This document shows positions 1 to 6,487 of a stretch of DNA of 64,000 nucleotides, in pieces. Origin of the DNA: UBA6624 sp964507645 (GTDB lineage: Bacteria; UBP7; UBA6624); assembly GCA_964507645.1 (NCBI GenBank), contig CAZDPU010000002.1, positions 1 to 64,000 of the forward strand, in the 5' to 3' direction. Each line of letters opens with the position of its first letter. Within the stretch, counting starts at the first letter, position 1. A program made the position numbers and the translations under genes. The notes below the pieces were generated by a model. That model saw only the letters and a list, made by a program, of their open reading frames with translations, did not search any database and was not told the DNA's origin.

Positions 1-1337
1 TCATCGTAAATCTTTGAAATGCTATTGATCCAAGTGTAACCAGATTCAATTTTTTCTGCAGCTCTCATTGCGGCATCCAAATCCCTAGTCCAGACAGAAG
101 AACCTAAGCCAAAAGGACTGTCATTTGCCCTTTCAATAGCCTCATTCATCCCTGAAACTCTCCATAATGGCAAAGCTGGACCAAAAACTTCTTCCATATT
201 CATTTTGCTATCTTTAGAACAGTTTTCCAAAACTGTTGGCATTAGGTAATTGCCCTTGTCGTAAGAGTCTCCAGAGGGTCTATTTCCACCTATAAGAATT
301 TTTGCTCCCCTGTTTACAGCGTCATTAAATTGACCTTCAACTTCTTCCCTTTGTCCCTTTGTATGCAAAGGCCCCATCCTGTTTGACGTATCAAAACCTG
401 AACCCACTGTAATTTTCTTAACTTTTTCAACTAATTTTTCCTTAAATTCTTCATAAATCGGCTCATCTACAAAAACTCTCTTTACAGCCAAGCAGGCCTG
501 TCCACAATTGAAAAACCTCCCAACGGAACATGCTGAAACTGCCTTGTCAATATCTGCATCAGACATAACAATGAAAGGATCGCTTCCACCAAGCTCAAGG
601 GTCACTCTCTTCACTGTTGAAGAGGCTTTACTCATGACATCCTTTCCAACTGGTGTTGATCCTGTGAATCCTATTTTTGCTACATCAGGGTGAGTTGCTA
701 ACCTTTCCCCAACAACACCTCCTGGGCCACAAACAACATTTAAAACTCCTGCAGGAAGTCCAGCATCAAACATGATTGCAGCAACCTTCAAAACTGTTAA
801 TGGAGTTGTACTTGCTGGCTTTAAAACAAAAGTGTTTCCAGCAATTAACCCTGGCCCTAATTTATTTCCCGCTAAAGACAATGGGAAATTCCAAGGTGTT
901 ATAGCTCCACAAACACCTAAAGGCCTCTTTAATATCAAACCCATTCTCGCAGGATTGTGATCTAAATTTGGAACAGATCCTCCTCTCAGGGATTTCGCCA
1001 TTCCAGCATAATGTTCTAAAGTATGTGCAAACCTGAAAATTTCCATTTTTGCTTCCTTGATTGGCTTCCCTTGCTCAGAAGTAAGCAATGCTGAAAGCTC
1101 ATCTACATTTGACTTTACAGCATTAGCACAAGAATAAAGTATCTCACCTCTTCTTGCTGCAGAAAAAGCCCACCAACATTCAAAAGCATTCTTTGCTGCC
1201 GATACTGCAACATCAACAATTTTTTCATTACCTGAAGCAATAGTTCCAACAACAGAACCATCCGCAGGATTCAAAACCTTAGATGAATCGTCTCCCATTA
1301 CCTCTTTTCCGTTTATAAAAAAACCCATATTAATCAT
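1..1337 (-). CDS. Aldehyde dehydrogenase, 3' end cut by window edge
   Basis: NAD(P)+-dependent aldehyde dehydrogenase, most like the succinate-semialdehyde group. It would oxidise an aldehyde to its acid in the cytoplasm. The reading frame is open to the left edge, so roughly the last 35-40 residues are missing. Visible motifs are the Rossmann segment PWNFPLSLAGNKLGP, the general-base glutamate in VTLELGGSDP and the catalytic cysteine in NCGQACLAVKR. I place the start at the ATG at 1337, which has AAGGA eight bases upstream and overlaps the end of the preceding gene; an in-frame ATG at 1328 is the alternative. It is the last gene of the paa-like operon. A close paralogue lies at 8086-9624. 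The substrate cannot be read from sequence. Confidence 0.93.
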   Translation of the reverse strand, partial: MINMGFFINGKEVMGDDSSKVLNPADGSVVGTIASGNEKIVDVAVSAAKNAFECWWAFSAARRGEILYSCANAVKSNVDELSALLTSEQGKPIKEAKMEIFRFAHTLEHYAGMAKSLRGGSVPNLDHNPARMGLILKRPLGVCGAITPWNFPLSLAGNKLGPGLIAGNTFVLKPASTTPLTVLKVAAIMFDAGLPAGVLNVVCGPGGVVGERLATHPDVAKIGFTGSTPVGKDVMSKASSTVKRVTLELGGSDPFIVMSDADIDKAVSACSVGRFFNCGQACLAVKRVFVDEPIYEEFKEKLVEKVKKITVGSGFDTSNRMGPLHTKGQREEVEGQFNDAVNRGAKILIGGNRPSGDSYDKGNYLMPTVLENCSKDSKMNMEEVFGPALPLWRVSGMNEAIERANDSPFGLGSSVWTRDLDAAMRAAEKIESGYTWINSISKIYD

Positions 1338-1857
1338 TTTGCACATCCTTATGTAAATCCATTAATTTTTGATAGTAAAAATCTGCAGCACTAGAAACAT
1401 GCTTTAAAGCAGATCCGTCCAATTCTTTTTTAACCTTAGCAGGAACACCTGCAGCAAGCATTTTTTCTGGGATATTGTCACCTTCCCTAACGACACTACC
1501 TGCAGCAATCAACGAACCTGCTCCAACACTTGAGCCATCCAAAACACAAGCATTCATCCCAATCAAAGCACCATCCTCCACAACACAACCCTCTAAAACA
1601 GCACCATGCCCAACAGTGACACTTTTTTTAACTATTGTTGGGTTTATGTGACTTGTATGGATAACACTGTTGTCTTGAATGCTCGATTTATCTCCAATCC
1701 TTATATCAAATCCTTGATCAGCCCTCAAAACAGCCCCGTACCAAATATTTGCTCTCTCTCCTATAAAAACCTGACCGGCAATTACAGCATTCTCAGCAAT
1801 AAAAGCTGAGGGATGAATTACAGGAGTCTTGCCATTGATTGTTAGTATCGTTGCCAA
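1330..1857 (-). CDS. paaY: PaaY-like hexapeptide-repeat protein (gamma-carbonic-anhydrase fold)
   Basis: A 175-residue left-handed beta-helix protein of the gamma-carbonic anhydrase / PaaY / YrdA family. Hexapeptide repeats run through residues 10-140, and the segment VTVGHGAVLEGC carries the zinc-ligand histidine pattern of the family. PaaY in phenylacetate clusters is a thioesterase thought to relieve stalled CoA intermediates. The location directly downstream of a crotonase and paa oxygenase genes supports that role here, but a carbonic-anhydrase-like role cannot be excluded. Length is typical. It starts two bases after the stop of the upstream enoyl-CoA hydratase-type gene. Confidence 0.8.
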   Translation of the reverse strand: MATILTINGKTPVIHPSAFIAENAVIAGQVFIGERANIWYGAVLRADQGFDIRIGDKSSIQDNSVIHTSHINPTIVKKSVTVGHGAVLEGCVVEDGALIGMNACVLDGSSVGAGSLIAAGSVVREGDNIPEKMLAAGVPAKVKKELDGSALKHVSSAADFYYQKLMDLHKDVQND

Positions 1858-1859
1858 AG

Positions 1860-2642
1860 TTAATCTCCCTTGAAGGAGGGTTTTCTCTTTTCTCTAAAAG
1901 CTTTTACTCCTTCGTGATGGTCTTTCGATAATAGCATCTTTTTTTGAGAATCATACTCTTTCTCTAAAGCGCAGTCTCTATCGATGTTTGTCATCATGTT
2001 TAATAATTTTATAGCTTCTCCCGTAGCCATAGGCGCTCTTTTCAAAAGAGACTCAACCCAATTAAAAACAACCTCAAGAAGCTTTTCCGATTCAACAACC
2101 TTTGAAACAAAACCCAGCCTAAAAAGCTCATCGGCATTGCTCAAGGATTCTGAAAGATAAAAATGCTTTGCTTTTGAAAGACCTAATAGCTTCACAAGCC
2201 TGTAAGTTCCACCATGCGAGGGAATTAAGTTCAACTGATGCTCTCTAAAGCCTGCTTTTGCATCAGAAGACATTACCCTGATATCACATGCCATTGCAAG
2301 TTGGATTCCTGCACCGGTTGCAACACCATTTATTGCTGCAAAAACTGGTTTTGGAAGATCTTCTAAGAAGTCATAAAAATCACTGACAACCCTGCTTTGC
2401 TGAGTGAAATTTGAAGCATTCCACTTTTTTTCAAAATGACTTATGTCACCTCCAGCACAAAAAGCCTTACCTGACCCTGTAAAAATCACAGCTTTTACTT
2501 TTTTCGCAACAAGTACAGAACTCAGGTTTTTAAAATCCTCCCTCATTCCATCATCCAAAGCATTCAAGAATTTTGGCCTATTCAAGGTTATTAAAGCAAT
2601 CCCATTGTCAAAAAACTCATACTTGATTGAATTCCAATTCAT
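1860..2642 (-). CDS. Enoyl-CoA hydratase/isomerase family protein (PaaG-like)
   Basis: A 260-residue crotonase-fold enzyme acting on a CoA thioester. The oxyanion-hole region GKAFCAGGDIS and the block around GAGIQLAMACDIRV are clear. The first catalytic glutamate of true hydratases (GGGxEL) is Gln here, while the second is kept (FREHQ). That pattern fits an isomerase of the PaaG type (epoxyphenylacetyl-CoA to oxepin-CoA) better than a simple hydratase, though this is inference. It lies between the zinc-ribbon gene and the paaY-like gene with gaps of 2-3 bases, so it is co-transcribed with the paa oxygenase. Confidence 0.88.
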   Translation of the reverse strand: MNWNSIKYEFFDNGIALITLNRPKFLNALDDGMREDFKNLSSVLVAKKVKAVIFTGSGKAFCAGGDISHFEKKWNASNFTQQSRVVSDFYDFLEDLPKPVFAAINGVATGAGIQLAMACDIRVMSSDAKAGFREHQLNLIPSHGGTYRLVKLLGLSKAKHFYLSESLSNADELFRLGFVSKVVESEKLLEVVFNWVESLLKRAPMATGEAIKLLNMMTNIDRDCALEKEYDSQKKMLLSKDHHEGVKAFREKRKPSFKGD

Positions 2643-2645
2643 AAT

Positions 2646-2828
2646 CTAACCTTTCTTCCATTTGATAATCGAGAAAGGCGAGCTGCAGTCTAAACAGTGG
2701 TACTGAGAAGACATGTGAAAAGGACCAAATATCCCTGTCTTTTCTATCTTTTTAGAACCACAATGTGGACAACAGTTGTTTTCTTCTTTTTTGTCTAACT
2801 GTTCTTTTCTTTTCTCAAATATATTCAA
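2646..2828 (-). CDS. Stand-alone zinc-ribbon protein resembling the C-terminal domain of PaaD
   Basis: A 60-residue protein with CCPHCG and YHCLDC cysteine pairs, 24 residues apart, and a closing SPFSIIKWKK. This spacing and ending match the C-terminal zinc ribbon of PaaD (phenylacetyl-CoA epoxidase assembly subunit), which in most bacteria is fused behind a DUF59 domain. Here the DUF59 part is a separate gene at 3841-4209. The start is a TTG at 2828 that overlaps the paaC stop as TTGA. I infer a role in iron-sulfur or diiron maturation of the oxygenase, in trans to the DUF59 protein. The family assignment comes from motif memory, not a search. Confidence 0.72.
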   Translation of the reverse strand: MNIFEKRKEQLDKKEENNCCPHCGSKKIEKTGIFGPFHMSSQYHCLDCSSPFSIIKWKKG

Positions 2829-3457
2829 TTTAAAATTTCCATCAAAGGTTTGATTTTTAACTCAAACTCCTTAACCAGTTCTGAAGAATCCTTATCGATA
2901 ATCTTTTCATCTTTTGCAAATTTGACTAATTTTTCATTTTCAAAAGAAAACCAAGAAATTGTTTCTTCATAGATTTTGTCTACAGCATCTTGCAGATCCT
3001 TTTTGGATTCTTCAGCAAGAAGGGAAAACCAGCCAGAAGAAAATATCTCATGATAATTTTCTTCCTGCAGCATTTTTCCCATTCTTGAGGAAAAAAACTC
3101 AAAAGAACTATCTTTTAAAGAATTCAAAACAACAGTCATGGCAGTATCAAAAATACAAGCAACAGCAACGAAGTCAGTCCATTTCTTCCAATCTTTCTTT
3201 AGGAAATCAGGAACTTCAAAATTTAACCTATCTGCTACAACAACCATTTCCTTAGGGGCATTTTCAAATTTTTTAAATAAAGGATACAAAACCCTGGCAT
3301 GGCCAACCTCATCTCCCGCCATAGACGCAGCAGCTACAGATGCCTCTAGCGTTGGACCACTACAAGACCAGTGTCCATATCTTCTACCCAGACAATACTT
3401 GGCATCAGCCAACCTGATTAAAATCTGCAAAATAGCTTCTTCTCTAGACATTTTCAT
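2825..3457 (-). CDS. paaC: Phenylacetyl-CoA epoxidase structural subunit PaaC
   Basis: A 210-residue ferritin-like alpha-helical protein aligning with PaaC (about 250 residues in E. coli). The first helix pair, a central GDEVGHARVLYP segment and a later EENYHEIFSSGW segment match the family order. Both later segments contain ExxH motifs. The first is LxxxQ-like (no ExxH) in E. coli PaaC as I remember it, so this version may still bind metal. The start chosen is ATG 3457, which overlaps the upstream stop as ATGA and has AAAGGT before it; 16 further in-frame codons upstream lie inside the preceding gene and are unlikely to be translated. PaaC pairs with PaaA in the oxygenase core. Confidence 0.88.
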   Translation of the reverse strand: MKMSREEAILQILIRLADAKYCLGRRYGHWSCSGPTLEASVAAASMAGDEVGHARVLYPLFKKFENAPKEMVVVADRLNFEVPDFLKKDWKKWTDFVAVACIFDTAMTVVLNSLKDSSFEFFSSRMGKMLQEENYHEIFSSGWFSLLAEESKKDLQDAVDKIYEETISWFSFENEKLVKFAKDEKIIDKDSSELVKEFELKIKPLMEILN

Positions 3458-3621
3458 ATAACCTTTATTATTGAATTCTCTGGAACTGCAACCAACTCCA
3501 GCCAATCCTCTCCATATTCCTCAACAACAATAAGCCTTGGGTTACCTTTAGAAGAAACAAGCCCTAAAAAACCAAGTGGGTCCTCCCCTTTCTTTCTCCC
3601 AAAAATATGCCAATTACTCAT
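3454..3621 (-). CDS. Small PaaB-like protein, second copy
   Basis: A 55-residue product beginning MSNWHIFGRKK. It has no family I can name with certainty. Its pattern (aromatic-x-I/V-F-x-R/K, a GxV strand, then Y-x-x-x-W-L-E-L-V-A-V and a final I-I-x-V-I) lines up with the paaB product encoded just upstream (WVEMIAV, VQII). I therefore read it as a second, shortened PaaB-fold subunit made by duplication. The start at ATG 3621 overlaps the paaB stop by eight bases and has GGAG nine bases upstream. It overlaps paaC by ATGA. Alternatively the two small genes may be a split form of one longer PaaB. Confidence 0.55.
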   Translation of the reverse strand: MSNWHIFGRKKGEDPLGFLGLVSSKGNPRLIVVEEYGEDWLELVAVPENSIIKVI

Positions 3622-3850
3622 TAACAACTTCTCCATCATCAATTATTTGAACTGTATCCTTTCTTGCAACAGCAATCATCTCAACCCAGGTGCTTTCTTG
3701 GTACATTTGATAGGCATAAGCTTTGGCTAAGTGTGCAGTTGGAGCGATTACATCTCCATTTAATTTCAAAAATTCATCTTTTGTTGATTTTGAATAAACA
3801 TCATAAACATCCCCGGTTGGTTTCAATAAATTTGAATCCCTTATACCCAT
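3614..3850 (-). CDS. paaB: Phenylacetyl-CoA epoxidase subunit PaaB (divergent)
   Basis: A 78-residue protein with the PaaB pattern DVYDVYSK, an alanine-rich helix around AHLAKAYAYQMY, and the strand TWVEMIAVARKD. PaaB is the small non-catalytic subunit that organises PaaA-PaaC heterodimers. It is shorter than the usual ~95 residues and only weakly similar, so the call leans on position between paaD and paaC. ATG 3850 is chosen because GGGGAG lies seven bases upstream; an ATG at 3865 is inside the upstream gene and lacks a ribosome-binding site. It overlaps its neighbours on both sides (10 and 8 bases). Confidence 0.7.
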   Translation of the reverse strand: MGIRDSNLLKPTGDVYDVYSKSTKDEFLKLNGDVIAPTAHLAKAYAYQMYQESTWVEMIAVARKDTVQIIDDGEVVNE

Positions 3851-4209
3851 TTGATTACTCCCCAATCATTCAAACCCTTCACCCCATCTTGAGATAACAT
3901 TTCCTGGTTCCAAGGAGGATCCCAAACAACATTTATAGAGACATCTTTAATGTCTTTTTCAGAAATCAATCTTTCAACAACGTCATCAGACATAAAATCC
4001 ACTGCAGGGCAAGACATTGAAGTAAAAGTCATGTCAACAATAACACTTTGTTTTTTATGGTCAAAATGAACACCATAAATCAAACCCATGTCAACAATGT
4101 CTATGTCAAATTCAGCATCTTGGACATCATGCAGAATTTGAAAAATCTCTTCTTCCCTTGAGGTTCTTTTTTTTGGATCCTGAATCACTATCTTTCTAAC
4201 ATCTGACAA
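3841..4209 (-). CDS. paaD: PaaD N-terminal half: DUF59/MIP18-type assembly protein
   Basis: A 122-residue MIP18/DUF59 protein. The family signatures are the D-I-V-D-M-G-L-I-Y segment and the M-T-F-T-S-M-S-C-P-A segment with the conserved cysteine near residue 70. In the usual PaaD this domain is followed by a zinc ribbon; here the protein stops after it, and the ribbon is encoded separately at 2646-2828. It is needed for maturation of the PaaABCE oxygenase in other bacteria. The annotated start is a TTG inside the 3' end of paaA (22-base overlap). A GTG at 4188, overlapping the paaA stop, is an equally reasonable start and would remove seven residues. Confidence 0.82.
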   Translation of the reverse strand: MSDVRKIVIQDPKKRTSREEEIFQILHDVQDAEFDIDIVDMGLIYGVHFDHKKQSVIVDMTFTSMSCPAVDFMSDDVVERLISEKDIKDVSINVVWDPPWNQEMLSQDGVKGLNDWGVIKWV

Positions 4210-5150
4210 ACTTGCTTATGTCCCTTTTGGAGTATCTCAACAAATTCCTCATTCATTTCCCCTCTTTTTTTCCATCTCTTCATAACGCTGTATCCATCAG
4301 AATTCGGTTCAATCCAAGGAATTTCCCCTTCACTGAAAAGCCATTTTTTCTCTTGGGCATCGAATTTGCAAGGAAATGGATATTCCAAAACATATTTCTT
4401 TTTATTTTCACAATAATGTGCTGGAACCTTCAGCCCAAGGCTTTCTGCCAATGGAACAGCTGTACTCATCCATGTTTGTCTTAGTTGATCATTACTCTGT
4501 CCCTTGAAACCATATTCAAGTTGAATATTCTGTGTTTTCAGGGAATCTGGAAGACCAAACCATTCAACAGTCAAAGGGAACATCCAGTCTAAAGCCTTCT
4601 GCAATCTTTCTTTTCCTACAGGGTCTTTAACAAGTTTTTTCATCCATGTTTCCCCATGCCTTAAATGAAAACCCTCTTCTTTACCAACTTTAACTAAAGC
4701 TCTTTTCCAAGGTCCAAAAGTAGTGTTTCCAAAAACATCATCCAAAAGAACAAAACCCGCCCTGTCGTAAAAAGCATTTGCTACAGCAAGCTCTGTCCAT
4801 GTCACCAACGGAACATCAAAAGCATATGGGTACCTAAAACTCTTCGGATCTCTTTCGTAGATAAACTCTTCTTTGTTTATCCCCAAATCTTCCATCAGCC
4901 TATAAGCAATATGAGCATGTCCTAATTCGTCCTGGATAATCCCCATTGCCGAAATAAAAGCATTTGTTGTAGGGGCATCTTTTGCTGCAAGGTAGTAAGC
5001 AGGGGCACTAACCAACTCAGTATCAGCAGATACCGTAAGAATTTTTTTAATGCCATCCAAATACTTTGGAGACATCATAGAAAGCTCCTCTATGTACTTG
5101 TCTTCCTTTAATCTGTTTTCAACAAAAGATTCTTCTTTTAGATTGAACAA
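4188..5150 (-). CDS. paaA: Phenylacetyl-CoA epoxidase catalytic subunit PaaA
   Basis: A 320-residue diiron oxygenase subunit that, in the family, epoxidises the aromatic ring of phenylacetyl-CoA using O2 and electrons from PaaE. The ligand set can be followed: Glu in SADTELVSAP, ExxH in QDELGHAH, Asp in NAFYDRAG and ExxH in KEEGFHLRHGE. The last third contains W-M-F-P-L-T-V-E-W-F-G, as in PaaA proteins. Length matches the family. The start is a TTG at 5150 with AAAGGAGAG about eight bases before it. It follows the paaF-like gene by three bases. Substrate is inferred; a related aryl-CoA cannot be excluded. Confidence 0.92.
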   Translation of the reverse strand: MFNLKEESFVENRLKEDKYIEELSMMSPKYLDGIKKILTVSADTELVSAPAYYLAAKDAPTTNAFISAMGIIQDELGHAHIAYRLMEDLGINKEEFIYERDPKSFRYPYAFDVPLVTWTELAVANAFYDRAGFVLLDDVFGNTTFGPWKRALVKVGKEEGFHLRHGETWMKKLVKDPVGKERLQKALDWMFPLTVEWFGLPDSLKTQNIQLEYGFKGQSNDQLRQTWMSTAVPLAESLGLKVPAHYCENKKKYVLEYPFPCKFDAQEKKWLFSEGEIPWIEPNSDGYSVMKRWKKRGEMNEEFVEILQKGHKQVCQMLER

Positions 5151-5153
5151 AAA

Positions 5154-5939
5154 TTACTCTCCTTTAAAATCAGCTCTTCTTTTTTCTGCAAAGGCCGTTA
5201 AGCCTTCTTTTGCATCATGGGTTGAAAACAAAGGTCTCATATGCTCTCTTTCATTTGAAAGGGCATCATTTAATGACATATTCAAACCCTGATAAACACT
5301 ACTTTTAATATGAGCAATCGCTGCTGATGCTTGAGATGCAACTCTCTTTGCCCACTTAACAGTTTCCTCTTCTAGGCTTTCTGCCGCAAACAATTTGTCA
5401 ACAATACCGTAATCCAAAGCGGTTTGTGGATCTACAACCCTGCCTGTAACCATCATATCTAAAGCCTTTTGGCATCCAATAAGCCTTGGTAGCCTGACGG
5501 TTCCACCGTTTCCTGGAAGGAGTCCTAAGGTTACCTCAGGTAAACCAACTCTGTATTCGCCTTCTGCAGCAAACCTGAAATCACATGCAAGGGTCATTTC
5601 CAAACCACCCCCAAAAGCACCTCCATTAATCATTGCGACAAATATCTTTCCTGAATTTGCCATTTTTGACAAAGTCATATGGGCATAATTTATCATGTCT
5701 AAATTTGCTTCTAAGTCATCTAAGTTCTCAATGAATTTCTTAATATTTGCACCAGCGCTAAAAAGCTTTGAGCTTCCGCTCTTCATAATAACGACCTTGA
5801 CCTCTTCATCATTGATGTTTTGGTCAATAACTGCATTTAATTGCTTCATCGTATCGATATCATAAGAATTTACTTTTCCATCATCAAGAATGATGAACCC
5901 AACCGCACCGTCTTTGTCAAAATGTACTCTTTTTTCCAT
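5154..5939 (-). CDS. Enoyl-CoA hydratase (PaaF-like), first gene of the paa-like operon
   Basis: A 261-residue crotonase-family enzyme. Both catalytic glutamates of a true hydratase are present, in GGGLEMTLACD and GLPEVTLGLLPG, followed by the GNGGTVRL loop. It would hydrate an enoyl-CoA during beta-oxidation of the ring-opened product (the PaaF step, 2,3-dehydroadipyl-CoA). Length is typical. GAGG six bases before the ATG marks the start. It begins the chain of overlapping genes that runs down to the left edge of the window, so its upstream region is the likely control point for the paa-like genes. Confidence 0.9.
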   Translation of the reverse strand: MEKRVHFDKDGAVGFIILDDGKVNSYDIDTMKQLNAVIDQNINDEEVKVVIMKSGSSKLFSAGANIKKFIENLDDLEANLDMINYAHMTLSKMANSGKIFVAMINGGAFGGGLEMTLACDFRFAAEGEYRVGLPEVTLGLLPGNGGTVRLPRLIGCQKALDMMVTGRVVDPQTALDYGIVDKLFAAESLEEETVKWAKRVASQASAAIAHIKSSVYQGLNMSLNDALSNEREHMRPLFSTHDAKEGLTAFAEKRRADFKGE

Positions 5940-5997
5940 AATTACCTCACTTGTTGTGTATTTAAATACTTATCCTAACTTTTTTATGGGTAAAAAA
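5940..5997 (-). promoter_or_regulatory. Upstream control region of the paa-like operon with a 12-bp palindrome
   Basis: This 58-base gap precedes the paaF-like start. It contains a perfect palindrome GTATTTAAATAC at 5958-5969, 18 bases before the ATG-proximal end, and a GTTAGGAT motif further upstream (5972-5979, minus strand). The palindrome overlaps the only good place for a -10 element, so it could be an operator for a regulator of the operon. AT-rich palindromes arise by chance in such DNA, so the call is tentative. Confidence 0.35.
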
Positions 5998-6453
5998 CTA
6001 ATTAAAAATCTCTTGTAACGTCGTTTTTCGAAAATCAAAGATTTTTTCTACATCCCTTTCAACAAACATCTTATAAATCAAGAATCCTCCTGGAACCCCG
6101 AATTTAATGGAATCAACAACCAAGGTTCCGCCATCCTTTTCTTCAAACGTGTGTAGATGATCCCAGTAAACATATGGGCCCTTCCTTTGACAATCTTCAA
6201 AAAAAGACTTTGGTTTCCATTTTGTTATTTCGCTTTGCCACCTAAAAGGAATACTATGTAATTTGAGTTTGTAGTCAATCAGCAAGCCAGTCTTCATTTT
6301 AATTTCACCTTCATTCAAAACCTTAAATTCCAAAAAAGAAGGTGTCATTCTTTCAAGGTTTCTTGCATTTGAGAAAAAAGAAAAAACTTTATCTATATTT
6401 TCTGGAACCCAGACCTCGTATCTCTTTTCTACATGATGAACAAAAATAGACAT
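5998..6453 (-). CDS. SRPBCC-fold ligand-binding protein (polyketide cyclase/START-like)
   Basis: A 151-residue protein of the SRPBCC superfamily: an N-terminal strand, W-V-P-E-N-I-D-K-V-F-S-F-F-S-N-A-R-N-L helix start, and later strands around F-R-W-Q-S-E-I and D-S-I-K-F-G-V-P-G-G. It resembles the COG4276 type, small soluble proteins that bind hydrophobic ligands; no enzymatic role can be assigned. It is divergent from the M28 peptidase gene with only 34 bases between the start codons. No ribosome-binding site is visible; a TAGACT hexamer ends six bases before the ATG, which would fit a leaderless transcript. Confidence 0.75.
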   Translation of the reverse strand: MSIFVHHVEKRYEVWVPENIDKVFSFFSNARNLERMTPSFLEFKVLNEGEIKMKTGLLIDYKLKLHSIPFRWQSEITKWKPKSFFEDCQRKGPYVYWDHLHTFEEKDGGTLVVDSIKFGVPGGFLIYKMFVERDVEKIFDFRKTTLQEIFN

Positions 6454-6464
6454 TTGGAAAGTCT

Positions 6465-6482
6465 AAATCCTCGTTAGGATTT
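6465..6482. promoter_or_regulatory. Perfect inverted repeat in a divergent promoter
   Basis: AAATCCT-CGTT-AGGATTT, seven-base arms with a four-base spacer, lies between the divergent SRPBCC and M28 peptidase starts. The right arm also contains the AGGA that can serve as ribosome-binding site of the peptidase gene. It may be an operator; the overlap with the ribosome-binding site gives a simpler partial explanation. Confidence 0.35.
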
Positions 6483-6487
6483 TATCA

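Noticed and set aside
3458..3505. Longer N-terminus for PaaC
   Set aside because: The extra 16 codons lie inside the preceding gene, lack a ribosome-binding site and do not align with the family.
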